The notes below the pieces were generated by a model. That model searched no databases, had not been told where the DNA came from, and worked only from the letters and a program-made list of their open reading frames with translations. Position numbers and translations under genes: made by a program. From Sorghum bicolor (lineage: Eukaryota; Streptophyta; Magnoliopsida; Poales; Poaceae): 64,000 nt of DNA. This document shows, piece after piece, positions 1 to 12,273 of the stretch (position 1 is its first letter; each line of letters opens with the position of its first letter). The stretch is from NCBI RefSeq assembly GCF_000003195.3, contig NC_012870.2, positions 36,396,741 to 36,460,740 on the forward strand, in the 5' to 3' direction.

Positions 1-274
1 CATCCCAGTGAGCACGAACTAAACCTGAATCCTCCTTCCTGCACGTGTCAACACTTCCGCCTTCCACGCCGACAGTTGATCAGCAATGCGGTCAACAATA
101 GGTTGCATTTGAGATTTATTTAGCTTTTTCAAGGAAAGAGGAAACCCTAAGTACTTGCATGGGAACCCAGCAAGGGCAAAGGGCAGCAGGTTCTGAATAG
201 CTGTCAATTCTGTATCCCCACAACAAATTGGCAGCAACCAAATCTTTTATAGATTTGTTTTCAATCTTGAGGCT
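1..274 (-). pseudogene. LINE (L1-type) reverse transcriptase fragment
   Basis: The minus strand encodes a stretch typical of the C-terminal part of plant non-LTR retrotransposon reverse transcriptase: a FPCKYLGFPLS block, then a DRIADQLSAWKA block, then TRAGRRIQV. In the family these mark the segment after the catalytic palm. The reading continues off the left edge as FVLTGM after an in-frame TAG at 21-19, where relatives have a glutamine codon, so the fragment is already broken. Upstream of about position 240 the frame drifts. The LTR starting at 275 marks the inner limit of the LINE. Family assignment is firm; the clade is not resolved. Confidence 0.8.
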
Positions 275-639
275 TGTCATGTGGGGCATGCCATATGCAC
301 GCCGGGCCAGGGCGCATGACATTCGCAGGGAAACAGAACGCGCTGCAGAGCACGACGCGGGGCTGCCCGCGGTCACCGCGGCCCAGGATGGCAAGGCGGC
401 AATCAGTGGCTAGAATCAGGCCTAGAAATTAGGGGATTTGTTACCTAGTTTGTTAGCCGGTTGGCTTATATATTGGCTGTACTCAAACAATGATAATCAA
501 GCATTGAGTTCCATCTAATCTCCTATCCATATTCTGTTAAGCCATCGGCAGGGGGGAATATCCCCGCGGTGAGGCCTGGAGCGCAACTACGAGGTACATA
601 GTCGTGGCCCGCCGTCGTTGAGCGTTGAAGCGCTTGACA
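275..639 (+). repeat. 5' LTR of a small Ty3/gypsy element
   Basis: The segment begins TGTCATG and ends TTGACA, and is followed after three bases by a primer-binding site, so it has the form of a 365-bp 5' LTR. A TATA-like TTATATATT lies near 466-474. The short LTR would fit a Reina-type chromovirus, but that lineage call is a guess. The partner LTR is not in the window; it should lie beyond the 3' end of the copia element that interrupts this one. Confidence 0.65.
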
Positions 640-642
640 GCC

Positions 643-654
643 TGGTATCAGAGA
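643..654 (+). other. Primer-binding site (initiator Met tRNA type)
   Basis: TGGTATCAGAGA begins three bases after the LTR end at 639. It matches the usual plant element primer-binding site complementary to the 3' end of initiator methionine tRNA, apart from the last base. Confidence 0.7.
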
Positions 655-840
655 CTCGTCGATCCTCGGATTCCTCCAACAGCTACACCGCACCCACCAC
701 CATCTCTTGCCCAAGCCCCCCACCATCCCCTGCGTCCTCCACCGTTGCCTCAACCGCCGACGCCATGGGTGACCCGGTGACCTCAAGGCCGCCATTGACG
801 CCCTCACCAAGAATGTGGCACTGATGCAGTCGTCTATCTA

Positions 841-1288
841 GGCTAACGCCAAAGCAATCGCCGACATCACCGCATCGTCCTCGGGCTCGGGGCCGCGGCC
901 TCACCCCGGCGAGCACACCCAGGATCGGCCACCGAAGCACTGGCGGCCCGAATTTCCGCACTACGACGGCAAGACCGACCCCCTCATCTTCATCAACAAA
1001 TGTGAATCCTTCTTCCTGCAGCAGCGCATCATGGCGGAGGAACGGGTATGGATGGCCTCATACAACCTCAACGATGTGGCCCAGTTGTGGTATAAGCAGG
1101 TCCAGGAGGACGAGGGCACCCCGACCTAGCCGCGCTTCAAGGAGCTGCTCAACCTGCGGTTTGGGCCTCCGTTGCGCTCGGCGCCGCTCTTCGAGCTCGC
1201 GGACTGCCGCCGCACCGAGATGGTGGTTGAGTACCAGGATCGGTGGCAGGCGCTGCTTCCCCGCGCTGGCCGGTGGACGAGGCCCAAC
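841..1288 (+). pseudogene. Ty3/gypsy gag fragment, interrupted
   Basis: One frame reads through a retrotransposon gag domain with recognisable blocks: PEFPHYDGKTDPLIFINKCE, WMASYNLNDVAQLWY and RFKELLNLRFGP. Capsid-type gag proteins assemble the virus-like particle around element RNA. An in-frame TAG lies at 1127-1129, where a tryptophan is expected before RFKELL. The frame then stops abruptly at 1288, where a copia LTR begins, so the rest of this element is displaced beyond the right edge of the window. The stretch 655-840 is its untranslated leader. Confidence 0.75.
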
Positions 1289-1809
1289 TGTTGGTTTGAT
1301 CTCCCACCAATATGGCCCAACGGTCTTATTGGACCTTGTCTCGCGCCCTGATCGAGGGCGCCCACCCTATATGGTTGGTGGGCCCCCGTCGCACTGTGCT
1401 ATATAAAGAGGTGGGGGCCGGCGGCACTGCTCACGGGTTGAACAGTTGCCACTCCTCCCACCGACATCCACAAACCCTAGAAAACCCTAACCGATCCAGG
1501 GAGCGCAGCCAGCAATGGGAAGACTCACCAACGCCGGATCTGCGCCGCCTTGAAGTCCGCATCACCGCCACCGCCGACGTCATCGAAGATCTACTACACC
1601 AGCGACGTGATGGCCTCAGGATCGACTTCCGCCGCCCCTGCTACTCCTTCCGTCGACGGTCTAATCCTATTAATCCTGATCTATTTATTTGTATTCCTCG
1701 TTTCTATTTTAGATCTTGTATAGAATATGTACCATGTTGTTTACCAATCAAAGATTGTACCCGTCTAGATCTACTGCTAGTCGATCCTATGTACAGTTTA
1801 AATCTATCA
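1289..1809 (+). repeat. 5' LTR of the copia element
   Basis: It begins TGTTGG and ends CTATCA, 521 bp, and is followed by TGGTATCAG at 1811. It lies inside the gypsy gag described above. Two AAACCCTA-type telo-box motifs lie near 1472-1490, just downstream of the TATA box, a position where such boxes are common in plant promoters. Confidence 0.75.
1400..1407 (+). promoter_or_regulatory. TATA box of the copia LTR
   Basis: TATATAAA sits about 110 bp inside the LTR and is followed by a G-rich start region, consistent with the U3/R boundary. No experimental support is implied. Confidence 0.6.
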
Positions 1810-2461
1810 ATGGTATCAGTCGCCTACCTAGTTGGTAGATCCAGATCGGGAAAGAAAAGATCACAGAAAAAAATTACGGATCCAAACCCGGACAGACCAA
1901 ACCCTAACCATAACCCCGATAAAGAAAAAAAAGAAATGTCGAACCCTAACACAAAGCACGTCAGATCTGATGTTTTTTTCCTTACTGTACTTAGCACTGC
2001 ACGACACTGTGTTTTTGGGGCTCGGATTAAAGGGCACCGTCGCATAGCTTCTTGACAGTGACGCGCTCAACCGCAAGGGAGAACGCGCACGCCGGCAAGG
2101 GCCGCACGGCGGCACCGCAACCTCTCTCCGACCACCACGGCCGGATCTTCCTTGTGTCGTGCAGCGCGCAAGAAAGAGAAATGGGAGGCAGAGAAACAGA
2201 GGAACAAAAAGACAAAAAGGAAGCAGCCGGATTGGCCATGGCGGCGCCCCACCGGCGCTGGTGACCACTCTTGCCGACGGCGGCGTCTAGTGCTGGATAG
2301 AACAGAGAAGGGGAAGAACATAAATGAGGGTTAGGGTTTGGGGTGGCCGACGGCTTGGGGCTTCATATATCTCCAATATTCACTCCTGGCCGTTAGATCA
2401 GAACCAATGGCTCAGATCGGTCGTGCGGGATCGCGCCAAATATGGCCCAGGCGGGATCTGG
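1810..2461 (+). other. Copia 5' leader (non-coding)
   Basis: The segment opens with a primer-binding site at 1811-1824 (TGGTATCAGTCGCC, one mismatch to the initiator Met type). It continues as A-rich and then GC-rich sequence. The short open frames here have no family resemblance. It ends where homology to the chromovirus LTR begins. Confidence 0.6.
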
Positions 2462-5400
2462 GATTAAGCCTAATAGTGACCAATTACACAGTCAAACCGT
2501 CGAGCTTAAGCCCATATAATCCCGGTAGTCCGTGAAATCTCGAAGGATTTCAAACCACATATCGTATATACATCCAAGATCGCAATAAGTTCAGCGGTCA
2601 CCATTCACAATTACATCCAGTTCGCATCATTCATCAAATACATCGGAGTACTTAGAGTTATTACAAACCAAGTTCTCAAGTAGCGGAAGCTTCAAAGTTT
2701 GAAAGTAACACACTCACACATTTAGTCTGATACAGTGCCATAATTTGATCATTCCCACAAAAGCAAAAGAGAAGGTAGAGTGACCATCGCCCTTGGTCTA
2801 GTCATCACCCATTGCTGGGTACAAGCAGTGAATGCAATAACCATAGTGCATCTGCCCATCTGCAAAACAACATGGGAATAGAACCCTGAGTACGGGAATG
2901 TACTCAGCTAGACTTACCCGTCATAAACCAAAATAAAGACTCTTCAAGGATCATGAAGGCTGTATAGTGGGGTAGCTGAGACTTGTTGCGAAAAAGCACT
3001 TACTTAACTAGAAGTACCTCCTAACAGTACTCCATTTTCTTTTTATTAGCTCAGGTTAGGTATTAATACCTATCATCTAGATTTGCACCAGTACTAATTC
3101 AAGCAAGTGTGGTAATATGATGGTACCTCATCATAGCATTCATAAACATTTATCATCATAACCCAAGTGTTCCATAGTCTTTATTACGAGGACAGGGCTC
3201 ATGTCAAGTGCTCACTATCCAGGAGCGATGGCGATTCGAATCGATTTCTGACCAGCTGGCGAGTTTATTCCCCACACAAAACACACTCACTGATCAAGTG
3301 AGCTACTGATCACCGTATTGCACTATCTAGGATAAATTTGCGGGTTCGACAGGCACCGCCCGTACCCGAGGACCGTTCCGGTGACCGAGGTATCCAAGGT
3401 ATACCAAGGTTGCGCGCCGCGCCCTCGTCATTCTCCTCAACCATCACCAATACAGCGCGTACATCGGGCCAATTCCCGACCCGGATAGTGCTCAGGCTTC
3501 GCGGTTGGAATGACTTATCCTTCCAGCTAAGTGTGGGGCATGCATTCAACATGACAAGAGGGCCGTCAACGATCGGTCCTTAATCGACACAGGCAGGGGC
3601 ACTACGGTCAACTCCACCATAAGACCTTGCCCGGTCTCAAATTCATTCCCACACTTGGTTACTTTTCCTCAAAGCATTATCAGCTAAACAAACAGGTGCC
3701 CACCTATATCTCGTAGGTGACAGGAAATCACCCGACTTCTACCGTGCTAAGCAAGCTAAGCAACAGACTCCGAGCCTATCTACATAGGACAAGGTAGATA
3801 AACAAGTGGTGATATCAAGGAGTATATATGCATCAACGGTATCACGCAATTCCTATCACTTAAATGCAACATAAAACAACAAGCATAATATATCATTTAA
3901 GTTAGCGAGAATAGGGAGACTTAGAATGCTCCGGGGCTTGCCTTTCTCAAACGTGCTCGGCTTGTGGTCCAGGCACTCCTGCAGCTCTTCGGGCTCTGGT
4001 GCTCCCAGAAGTTCTTGCTCCTGGGTCTCCTCCTGCTCCTCGGGTCCCACCTCGTTCTCCTGCGAGCCTGTATGATGCATGTGTGCTCATGAGTGGAGTG
4101 AGAGATGCCCGGGGTGCAGTGCTTATGCAAGTGGTTACCAGATGACCATGACATGGTGCATAGATGACATAGGTGGTTATTTCTATAAGGTAGTCAACAT
4201 CATCTAATAACATGTACTCAAATTAAGCATCTATTGCATTCTCTTCTACAAGTTGCCTTCATGGTTAACCAGCAAGCTAACATGATGCTTCAAAGATACA
4301 CCAAACACCCTTTTATTCAATTTAATTTATGCACAACAATTCATAATTTATTTAATCACTATTGGACCTACAAAAGTAGCATATGTTTCTGTATATCAAT
4401 AAATTCCGCAAAAATTACAGTAGCTCACTGGTCAAATATAAAGTCTATCATAATTTTTTCATAATATTTGGACACTTATTTTAGGCTACAAAAATGACAA
4501 GGTTATTCAATATAATTAGGTACAAATACCCTACTGTTGACCAAGTGTCAAACAACATATTTCAAAATTTTATAAATTACTTATCAACATAAGAAACACC
4601 CACAAAAATTTCCAGATTAATTGCATGATCCAGTTATTTATTAAAAATCATAAACCACTGCCATGCAAGCTTTTAAATCATCATAAATTAATTTATACAG
4701 CAAATAATATGTGACATATTTTCCCAGAGACTAACCATCCATGCAGAGCCAATAAAACAAGTTTCATATTTTTCTGAGTTTTATTTTAATTACTATACAT
4801 TTTCCAATTTCAGCAAAAACATGGATTAAATATATTTGTACAGAAAAGTTGTTCAAACATGACATGCAACCACACCAAACTATAGATCTGGAATTATAGA
4901 ACACACCAAAATTTATTTCATCATTTTTGGAGCCATATATCTCAAGATATGGATTTTATACTATTTAAACCATTTTCTAGCAAAACCTTTTAAAACGAAA
5001 CTCGAGTTAAAACGCTAAGGGCACCCAGATTTAACCCCGCAGAGCCACTGACAAGCGGGTCCCATGGGTCAGCCGACCCCACTTGTCGGCCACCCCGAGT
5101 TCCCGCGGCCAAAGACTCGCCGTAATCTCACCGCCGGTGTGGTCTCCGGCGACACCAAAGGGCTCTACGGCTTCGCGGACGCGAGACGAATCCATCCATG
5201 CCCTTTTTGGCGCCTACCAAGCAGCGGAACCACCTCGTCGTCGAGAATGGTGGACGCGGCAGCGCTGCTCGCCGTGGTCCGGCCACCTCGCGGAGGTAGA
5301 GCGCGCGCTAACGGCCGGAATGGGTGCGCAAAGCCAAGGCGGAGCTAACGCAACTAAAGATGGCAATTTCTACCCGATACCCGAAACCCGATGGGTAAAA

Positions 5401-7037
5401 ACCCTATTAGGGCAAGGGTATGGCTAATTTTTTCACCTATGGGTAAGTAGATGGGACAAAAGCGGGTAAGGGTATGGGGCTGCATTGCCCATACCCTTTA
5501 ACCCATGGGTAAATTAAACCCGACCTAACTCTATGAATCATGGGTCAAAATTACCATCACACAGCTCAAGCCCAGTAAAAGTGTATATAACGCAATCCTA
5601 GGTTTTCACCTCCCCATCCCACTTCCTCCCTCCCCTCCTGCGCTCCCCCTTGTCGCAGAGACTGCGACCGCGAGTTGCCGCGACTCCGGACGCCGCTGCC
5701 CCCATTTCTCATGACTTCAGATGACAAATTTTATATCAGACTATTTTGATTATGTGTTTTTATGACTAGTTTATTTGATTAATTTGTTACTGATTTGTGA
5801 TTCTTTGGCTGAAATTGGGAGTGTGATATATTGACACATGTAATTTTGATATTGCAAACATTTTTAGATCCATGGGTAAGGATAACCCATGGGTACCCGT
5901 TACCCGCATGGGTAAGGGTATGGGAAAGAATTCTTACCCGCGCATAGATATGGGTAAATTAGTGGGTAAAATATTTCCTCATGGGTAAGGGTATGGGTAG
6001 CTATAACCCGGTGGGTAATTACCCATTGCCATCTTTAAACGCAACTAACGATGCAAGAAATGGCGGAGAGGAGAGGGAGAACCGTGCGGACCGAGGGGTC
6101 ACCGGAGCTCCGACACGCTCCGGTGAGCTCTACCGGACGCGCGAGACTCACCGAGCGCGGTTGAGTGCGAGCACGGGGTGCGGCAGGACGAGGTGGAGCC
6201 GTCGGTGGTCGCGGAGGGGAGGGAGAAGGCCGGAGCTGGCAGGGGGAGGAGCTCCGAGCGTCGGCGGCGATGGCGCGCGGCGGAGCTGCTGCTGCTGCGA
6301 GCGAGAGAGAGGTCGAGAGCGCGAGCGGAGAGACGCAAATGGCAGCGGCGACGAAGGCGGACGCGGCCGGGCGCTCCTGGTGGCCGACCAGGGGGCGTCC
6401 AGGCTGCCGCATGCTCGCCACGCGGCGGCCGAGCTCTGCTGGCGCGCCACGGCGGCACGGCGCGGGTGCGGGGAAGGGGGGCGAGAGCGGGCGGGCTGGG
6501 CCGGCTTCGGCCAGCGGGCCAGAAGTGAGGCCGCGGCCTGCTAGCGCCCCCCTTTCCTATTTCCATTTTTTTGAATTTCTTTTCTCAATTCTTTTTCTAA
6601 ATTCATTTGGACCATTTTAAAATCCTTTTCACCCTTGGCTCCCAAAATAAAAGATGTTCTAAATAAAAAGTTCTACAACTTTGTTTCAAGTTGTAACTCC
6701 AAATTCCCAATAGGATTTGAAATGCAACCCAAACTAGTTCTAGGTTTTGAATAAATTCATTTTGGGGCTTTTTTAATAAAATCCATTTCTCAAATCTATA
6801 GCTCCAAAAATTTTACAAAATTATTCTTAATTCTTCTAAAACATATTTCAACCTAATTTGGGCATCACAAGGATTTTTGGAACAAACATATTATTCTCAT
6901 CATATTTAAGTTACATAAATTAAGCACATAAAATCATACTTGGATGAATGCTATGCTTATGTGATGCTATGCTTGATGAGAATGCTTATGAAAGGGTTTA
7001 TGAGACTAAGTGCATGCTTAACGCCTAGCGTGTTACA
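2462..7037 (-). repeat. 3' LTR of the chromovirus (outer end truncated)
   Basis: It is homologous to 44578-48394 over its length and ends at TGTTACA (7031-7037). The opposite terminal block TGTAACAGAACC present in the other LTR is missing, and homology starts at GATTAAGCC (2462). Without the hAT insert it is about 3.9 kb. GC-rich open frames near 5.1 kb and 6.0-6.6 kb are shared in all frames by the other LTR and look non-coding. Confidence 0.85.
5355..6037. mobile_element. Non-autonomous hAT element, 683 bp
   Basis: Terminal inverted repeats TAAAGATGGCAAT (left) and its complement ATTGCCATCTTTA (right) bound the segment. It is flanked by a perfect 8-bp duplication AACGCAAC at 5347-5354 and 6038-6045. 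The other chromovirus LTR lacks the segment at the same place and so shows the empty site. Both subterminal regions carry many copies of ATGGGTA and its complement. The centre holds a TATA-like TGTATATAA (about 5581) and a pyrimidine-rich leader-like stretch, as if derived from the 5' end of an autonomous parent. No transposase is encoded. Confidence 0.9.
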
Positions 7038-7049
7038 GCCCTTCCCCAT
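7038..7049 (-). other. Polypurine tract of the chromovirus
   Basis: On the minus strand ATGGGGAAGGGC directly abuts the 3' LTR. This is the expected priming site for plus-strand DNA synthesis. Confidence 0.65.
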
Positions 7050-7873
7050 TAGGAAAATCTCGTCGCGAGATTTTGGGTTACTAACCATTTCTTATGAAAT
7101 TTTGGGTAAACTGTTTTTAGGTAATCCTCGGTTTCCCAGGTGGCATCTCTATCGCCGTGATGACTCCACACCACCTTGTAAGTCTTGACAACTCTATTCC
7201 GGGTTACCCGCTCCTTGGTATCTACGATACCCACCGATTGTTCTTTATACTCCAAGTCTGCCTTTATCTTGATTCCTCGAGGTTCGATCCTTTCCTCAGG
7301 CACTTTCAAACATTTTTGTAGCTGTGACACATGGAAAACTGGAAAGATTGAGCTCAACTCCTCCGGTAACTGAATCTTGTAGGCCACAGGGCCCTTCCTT
7401 GCTAGTATCTGATACGGTCCCACATATCTGGGTGCAAGCTTGCTTCGAACTCGGAAACGCTGAACTTTCTTCATTGGCGTAACCTTGAGGTAAACATAGT
7501 CACCTACATTGAACTCAAGTGCCCTTCTTTCTCTTGTTGGCATAACTCTTCTGTCGTGATTGTGCCGCTTTCATATGTTGTTGTATGATTTGCACCTTTT
7601 TCTTAGCCTCGTTCACGAAGTCGATACCATAGTATCTCCTTTCACCAGGTTCGACCCAGTTTAACGGAGTTCTACACTTACGACCATACAACGCTTCGAA
7701 CGGAGCCATCTTGATACTTTCTTGATAGCTATTATTGTACGAGAATTCGGCTAAAGGTAACCATGATTCCCATGATCCCTTGGATGATAACACACAAGCC
7801 CTCAGCATATCTTTGAGCACTTGATTGAGTCTTTCCGTTTGACCCGAGGGTTGGGGATGATACGCTGTGCTTC
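7049..7873 (-). pseudogene. Chromovirus integrase C-terminal half with chromodomain-like tail
   Basis: The minus strand reads a STAYHPQPSGQTER block next to the CACTA junction. It continues through the integrase core end (ESIKMAPFEALYGRKCRTP), a KLAPRYVGPYQI linker (the GPY/F module) and a terminal segment containing YKVVWSHHGDRDATWETE. The last part has the spacing of a chromodomain, which in chromoviruses tethers integration to methylated H3 chromatin. The aromatic cage is not clearly complete. A frame change occurs near 7515-7543. The first half of the integrase is at 38726-39485; the CACTA element separates them. Confidence 0.8.
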
Positions 7874-7876
7874 TTA

Positions 7877-7949
7877 CACTACAAGAAATGTTTCTTTTTG
7901 TGACAAAATTCTTCGTGACGGTGCCTTAAATCGTCATATAATGTATCAT
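7877..7949 (+). repeat. CACTA left terminal and subterminal repeat
   Basis: The terminus CACTACAAGAAA is followed by TTTTTGTGAC and CGTGACGG motifs. The stretch is cut at 7949 by the first Athila-like element and resumes at 15290 with TGACGG, GTCACAAA and GTGACGACG motifs up to about 15440. Confidence 0.85.
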
Positions 7950-9289
7950 TGTTGACACTTGCTAACACCACTTGAATACTAGGTTGTCATCCCCAGCGTG
8001 GCACTAGAGTGTACTATGGTATTTATACGGACACAGATAATCCGCAAGCGCATGGATACCGTTGAAGCTTTTACCCGGTTAAAGGTTTTCTCGTATCCAC
8101 AGGTTAACGGGAGAACCAACTACGCTCTAACTTAACCAAGATAGATAGATAGGTATAAATAGGAAAGATAGTAGAATTGAATAAGAACAATATTAAAGGT
8201 AAGATAACAGTGAGTGATAATATGGGAATAGAGAGTAGAGTAATTCTAGTATATGGGCGATGGTAGCAGAATAGAGAGGATAACTATGGTTTCTCTACTT
8301 CAAAGGGGTATGTCTATGTCTGGGACGAACCACGTGATTAGAGTACACCACAAAGGATGCTTATCCATAGGCCGATAAACCCTACCCGTCCTGCTAACGA
8401 GAGGTGGACTATAGGGGACCAACGTAACTGTCACCTACGCGGCCTACCACACGATCTAGCTAGTCAGGGGATATCCACAAGTAATCTAGGTCTAAGCACC
8501 ACGCTTACACCTATACTACAACTCTAACCTATAGGGTCCTATAGATTAGAAGTACTCAAAAGAGTTGTGAACCAGAACATACATGATTAGTAATTGCATA
8601 ATGAATTAGAAGTAGATTACCGGAGTCATCCCATGAGCAAGCTTGATTAGAGCTTGATCATGGCGAAGTACAACCGGAGGAAGAACCGACAGGCCGGCCT
8701 CTCCTCTAATCCTCCTTCGCTCTCCATCTCGCTACTATCTAGATCTACTCTAGTTTAGAGAAGAGAGGAGAGCTCTCATCTCTAAACCCTAGCTTTTGCT
8801 CTGTCTATGAATAATGAATAATGATCAAGGGGTGCCTCCTCCAGGGGCCAGGGGGTCTGGTTTTATAGTCCCCTCAAGTGAACCTGGGCCATCGGATCAA
8901 ACCGACATTGATTGAATGGTTATTCTTGATCCTTTAGGTCGGTGGAGCATAATCCGCGGGATTGAGCGTGATTGGCCGAAAAAGGTGGGCGGGCGCCCTA
9001 AGGACTTGGGCGGGCGCCCTGTCCCTGACTCTGTTCGGTCTCCGCTTCCTTCCCGTGGCTTCTGGAGTCTTCTAGATGTAAGATAATTGCACGACACGTT
9101 GATATCTCTATGTAATCCCGACGTGTGGGCCTTTCTTCCTTATTTCCTGATAACCCCCTGCAGAAATAGACAAACACCAAAACTCATGGAATTCTGTCAG
9201 ATAAAACCCTAAGTCTTGATGTTGATTTCATTTGGATCCTTTTCTTTGTTTATTTGATAGTTAAATTTGATACTTAAGGACCGTCAACA
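7950..9289 (-). repeat. 3' LTR of Athila-like copy 1
   Basis: It begins TGTTGACAC and ends CCGTCAACA in plus orientation. It matches 13945-15284 closely along its full length. Confidence 0.9.
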
Positions 9290-12273
9290 AACTCCCACAA
9301 GCTTACCTCTTGCTCGTCCCTGAGCAAGGATAGACTCAGCTATGGATCATAAGTAGTTGCAATATCTTTAAAAATTTGACGGTACACATGCTTCTGAATA
9401 AGATCTCATCTTCGAGTTAGAGTAAACTGTCAAGACTTAAAACTTACTTACTTTACCTTCACCATGGGACTTGTAACCATCACTTCTGTATTGAGAGGTT
9501 AAAAGATAGAACAGTCCCGTCAAGTGCCATGTCTCTTATTCTTGATCAGCTATAGCTCTGGAGTTTTTGCAGATTTTCAAATAAAACTCAGAGATTCCTT
9601 TGTATGACTCTCTCATATCTCTCTTTTGTGGTATTTCTGGACCCTTACCAAGGCAGTGATGGTATATGCCTTCTCTCAAAATATGTGGTATTTGTGGTAT
9701 AAGGCATAGTGACATTGCCTTCTCTCTCACCCTACTCTAATAAGGCTTTAATATCTAGAGCTCATAGGTGGGAGATAAAGTATACATACTTACAAGACAT
9801 TTATTGTATAGTCAAACCATGGATCCAAAGAAACAAATCAATAAGCCAAATCAAGATGTGCATGTGTGGCGAATGAATGGTGTATAGTGATGATGGTGAT
9901 AACAATGGTGAAAGTCTAATTCTACTTTTGCTCTTATGAGGGGATACATACCTTCCTTGCTTTTTGAAACTTTATGAGGAGAATGAGATGCTCTTCTTTT
10001 TCTTTCCCCTCAGGTGGGTATCTTGTACCCCTAATTCTACTGTCGGACACTTGTCCATTTTTACCTCTCGTCTCACTTTTTCTTTCTTTCGAGGTTCCGG
10101 GCACTTGCCCCTTTTTATTTCCTCGTTTATTATTTTTTTTCTTTTCTTCTCTTTTCTTTTTTTTTTCAGAGCACTCATCTCCTGAAATAATGTAGCAAGT
10201 GGTAGTAACCAAAATAACTGGAGCATTTATTTCACAGGGAATAACAGGGATAGGAAAATGTTTTTGGCTATTCTCTCCCGGATTAGGAGTAGAATGATTT
10301 TGGGTGAAACTGGAGATGGAAATGGATGGATATATGTGGATGGTACTTCCGGAGTAGAAGTAGCATATATGAGTGAACGTGCAAGTGAATCTTGATTTAA
10401 CCACATGACAAGCTCCTAAGGGTCTACATAGCTTGACCACACTCAATGCTCATAAGCAGTAAATAATAAATGTGTGGCTCAAAGTCTAGCAAGCATGTAT
10501 ATATGGCTGTGGTAGGAATTTAAACTTTCATCATACAGGAACTCATCATGCAATATTTTAAAGATTTTTCAAAGATAAAATTCTCCAGAATTCTAGCATC
10601 TCTAGGAAAAGATAAACAGCAGCTCAACCTTCCCATATCATATCCGTTAACAACTTAGATTTCAGATCAAGTTTTCATCCCACAAGTTTAGATCTAGAGC
10701 AAGCCTTAAATTATAACAGTTATGTCTAAACTTGAGAGAGAACTTCAAATTTGCAAATTAGGCAGAGCAACTATTCATCATATCCATGCTAGAGTTTTAT
10801 TATTAAGATTCAGATTAGCATAGCCACTTTATTTATTTATTAAACACACTAAGCAAAAGATATATATATATAAGCACAAAATCTTTATTTGTTTTTCATA
10901 GTTTATGTATTTTAATATTCTAATATAATATAAGTATAAAGATAGGTAGAAATACTTAGCGAGATAAATGGGGGTGCTCTCCCCCAAGCTGAATTTTGAC
11001 GTAATTTCTCTTGATGTAGCTAGCAGGTGGCAGAGGTGTATTTGAAAGTCAGCAGCATTCTGACAGCGATTAGAATGTCCTCCGTCTGCTAGTCTTCTTG
11101 ATTCTTAAATTCTGTGGAGCTCAAATAGACAACAAAGCTTGTGGAACTAATTAAGTGTTAGCATAAATATCTAGTCTTCATCACGTTGAGCTTCCCCAAT
11201 AAATATTACTCCCTGTTTTTATATTTTTATTTTATAAAGTAGAAAAGAAATATTTATTTTATTTTTATGCCACCACAGTGAAGATACTTATGGGTTTTAT
11301 GTCACTCGTATACTCACATGGGGCTTAGTATTTTTTAACATTTTTATTTTCTTTTCAAGATAATCTATTTAAGAAAAGTAAATAATTAAAGGGAAAAGGG
11401 AATGCAGAAAGGATAAATACGGATAACTACCAATCTTACCTTTCGGCGAGGGTTCAATGTTTTAAGTCTTCTTGACAAGACCTCTTACCGTGTTCATTCT
11501 TCAGGTGCGTCATTTGATTCAGGTGCGGACCTTGACGTCTGCACCTTTTAATACGGTGTCACCCATGTTCTTCGTTTGCCCAGCAGTTCGAAGTGCGGTG
11601 TTGGCAGTAACCTGCTCAGTGTGTTTGTGCTCGTAGATCCAGGTCCTTACTTGAAGAGTGACGGTACAGTATCACCTTGTGGAAGCTTTCCTTTCTTAGC
11701 GGTTGTGCATCGTGTTTGTGGCACCCTCCATGGATCATCTCTCTATGATGAATGAGCTATATCCTTCTTGTGCAAATTGTTAAACTTCATGTGTCACTCT
11801 CTTCGTCTCTGATGTGAGTTTATCTCAGGACTTCCCAAATCGATTTTGGAAGTTTTTCTGTAGGGGTTAGTCCGACAAAATATACCAATATCTACTCAAG
11901 CAGTTTTTTTTAGTTCAATAACCAAACTAGACTCCATGTCTAATCAGATTAAGGAAGGCTATTTAACCTAAGCACCATGCTTAATTTAAATGCCAATGGA
12001 AGTATGGCGAGTACTTCCAAACCAACACTTGCTAGTAAATAGACAAAGGTAGCATGACAGCGTTTATAGAGATCTACTCAAGTGGAGATGAAGTAGTGTG
12101 ATTAGTATTTAACAAATTGAGCATGTCTTAAAGGTAGGGACAACCAGCATAGCAACATGGCAAATGATGTTTTTATGTAAAGTACTCCCCCAAGCTTGAA
12201 TTTTGCAAAATTCAAGTTTGGATGAATTTAATTCAATGTTGTATGATGATTGGTTGGACATACCTTGTGCTTG
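9290..12273 (-). other. Non-coding internal region of Athila-like copy 1, with three PPT-like motifs
   Basis: No frame here resembles a known retroelement protein. It contains a long T-rich tract (about 10130-10170). Three minus-strand purine-rich motifs of the form AAGCTTG(G)GGGAG lie near 9290-9303 (abutting the LTR, the true polypurine tract), 10979-10989 and 12184-12195. A 22-bp perfect palindrome lies at 12195-12216. Much of the sequence is shared, in opposite orientation, with 22.1-26.7 kb of copy 2. Confidence 0.6.

Noticed and set aside
1465..1940. Interstitial telomere repeat
   Set aside because: AAACCCTA units are few, scattered and embedded in an LTR leader; they are telo-box promoter motifs or chance, not an array.
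6035..6620. Several overlapping GC-rich ORFs on both strands in the chromovirus LTR
   Set aside because: Frames are Arg/Ala/Pro-rich, open on several strands at once, and not preserved in the other LTR copy.
10128..10170. LINE or SINE poly(T) tail
   Set aside because: The tract is shared by both Athila-like copies inside their internal region, with no flanking duplication; it is part of the element.
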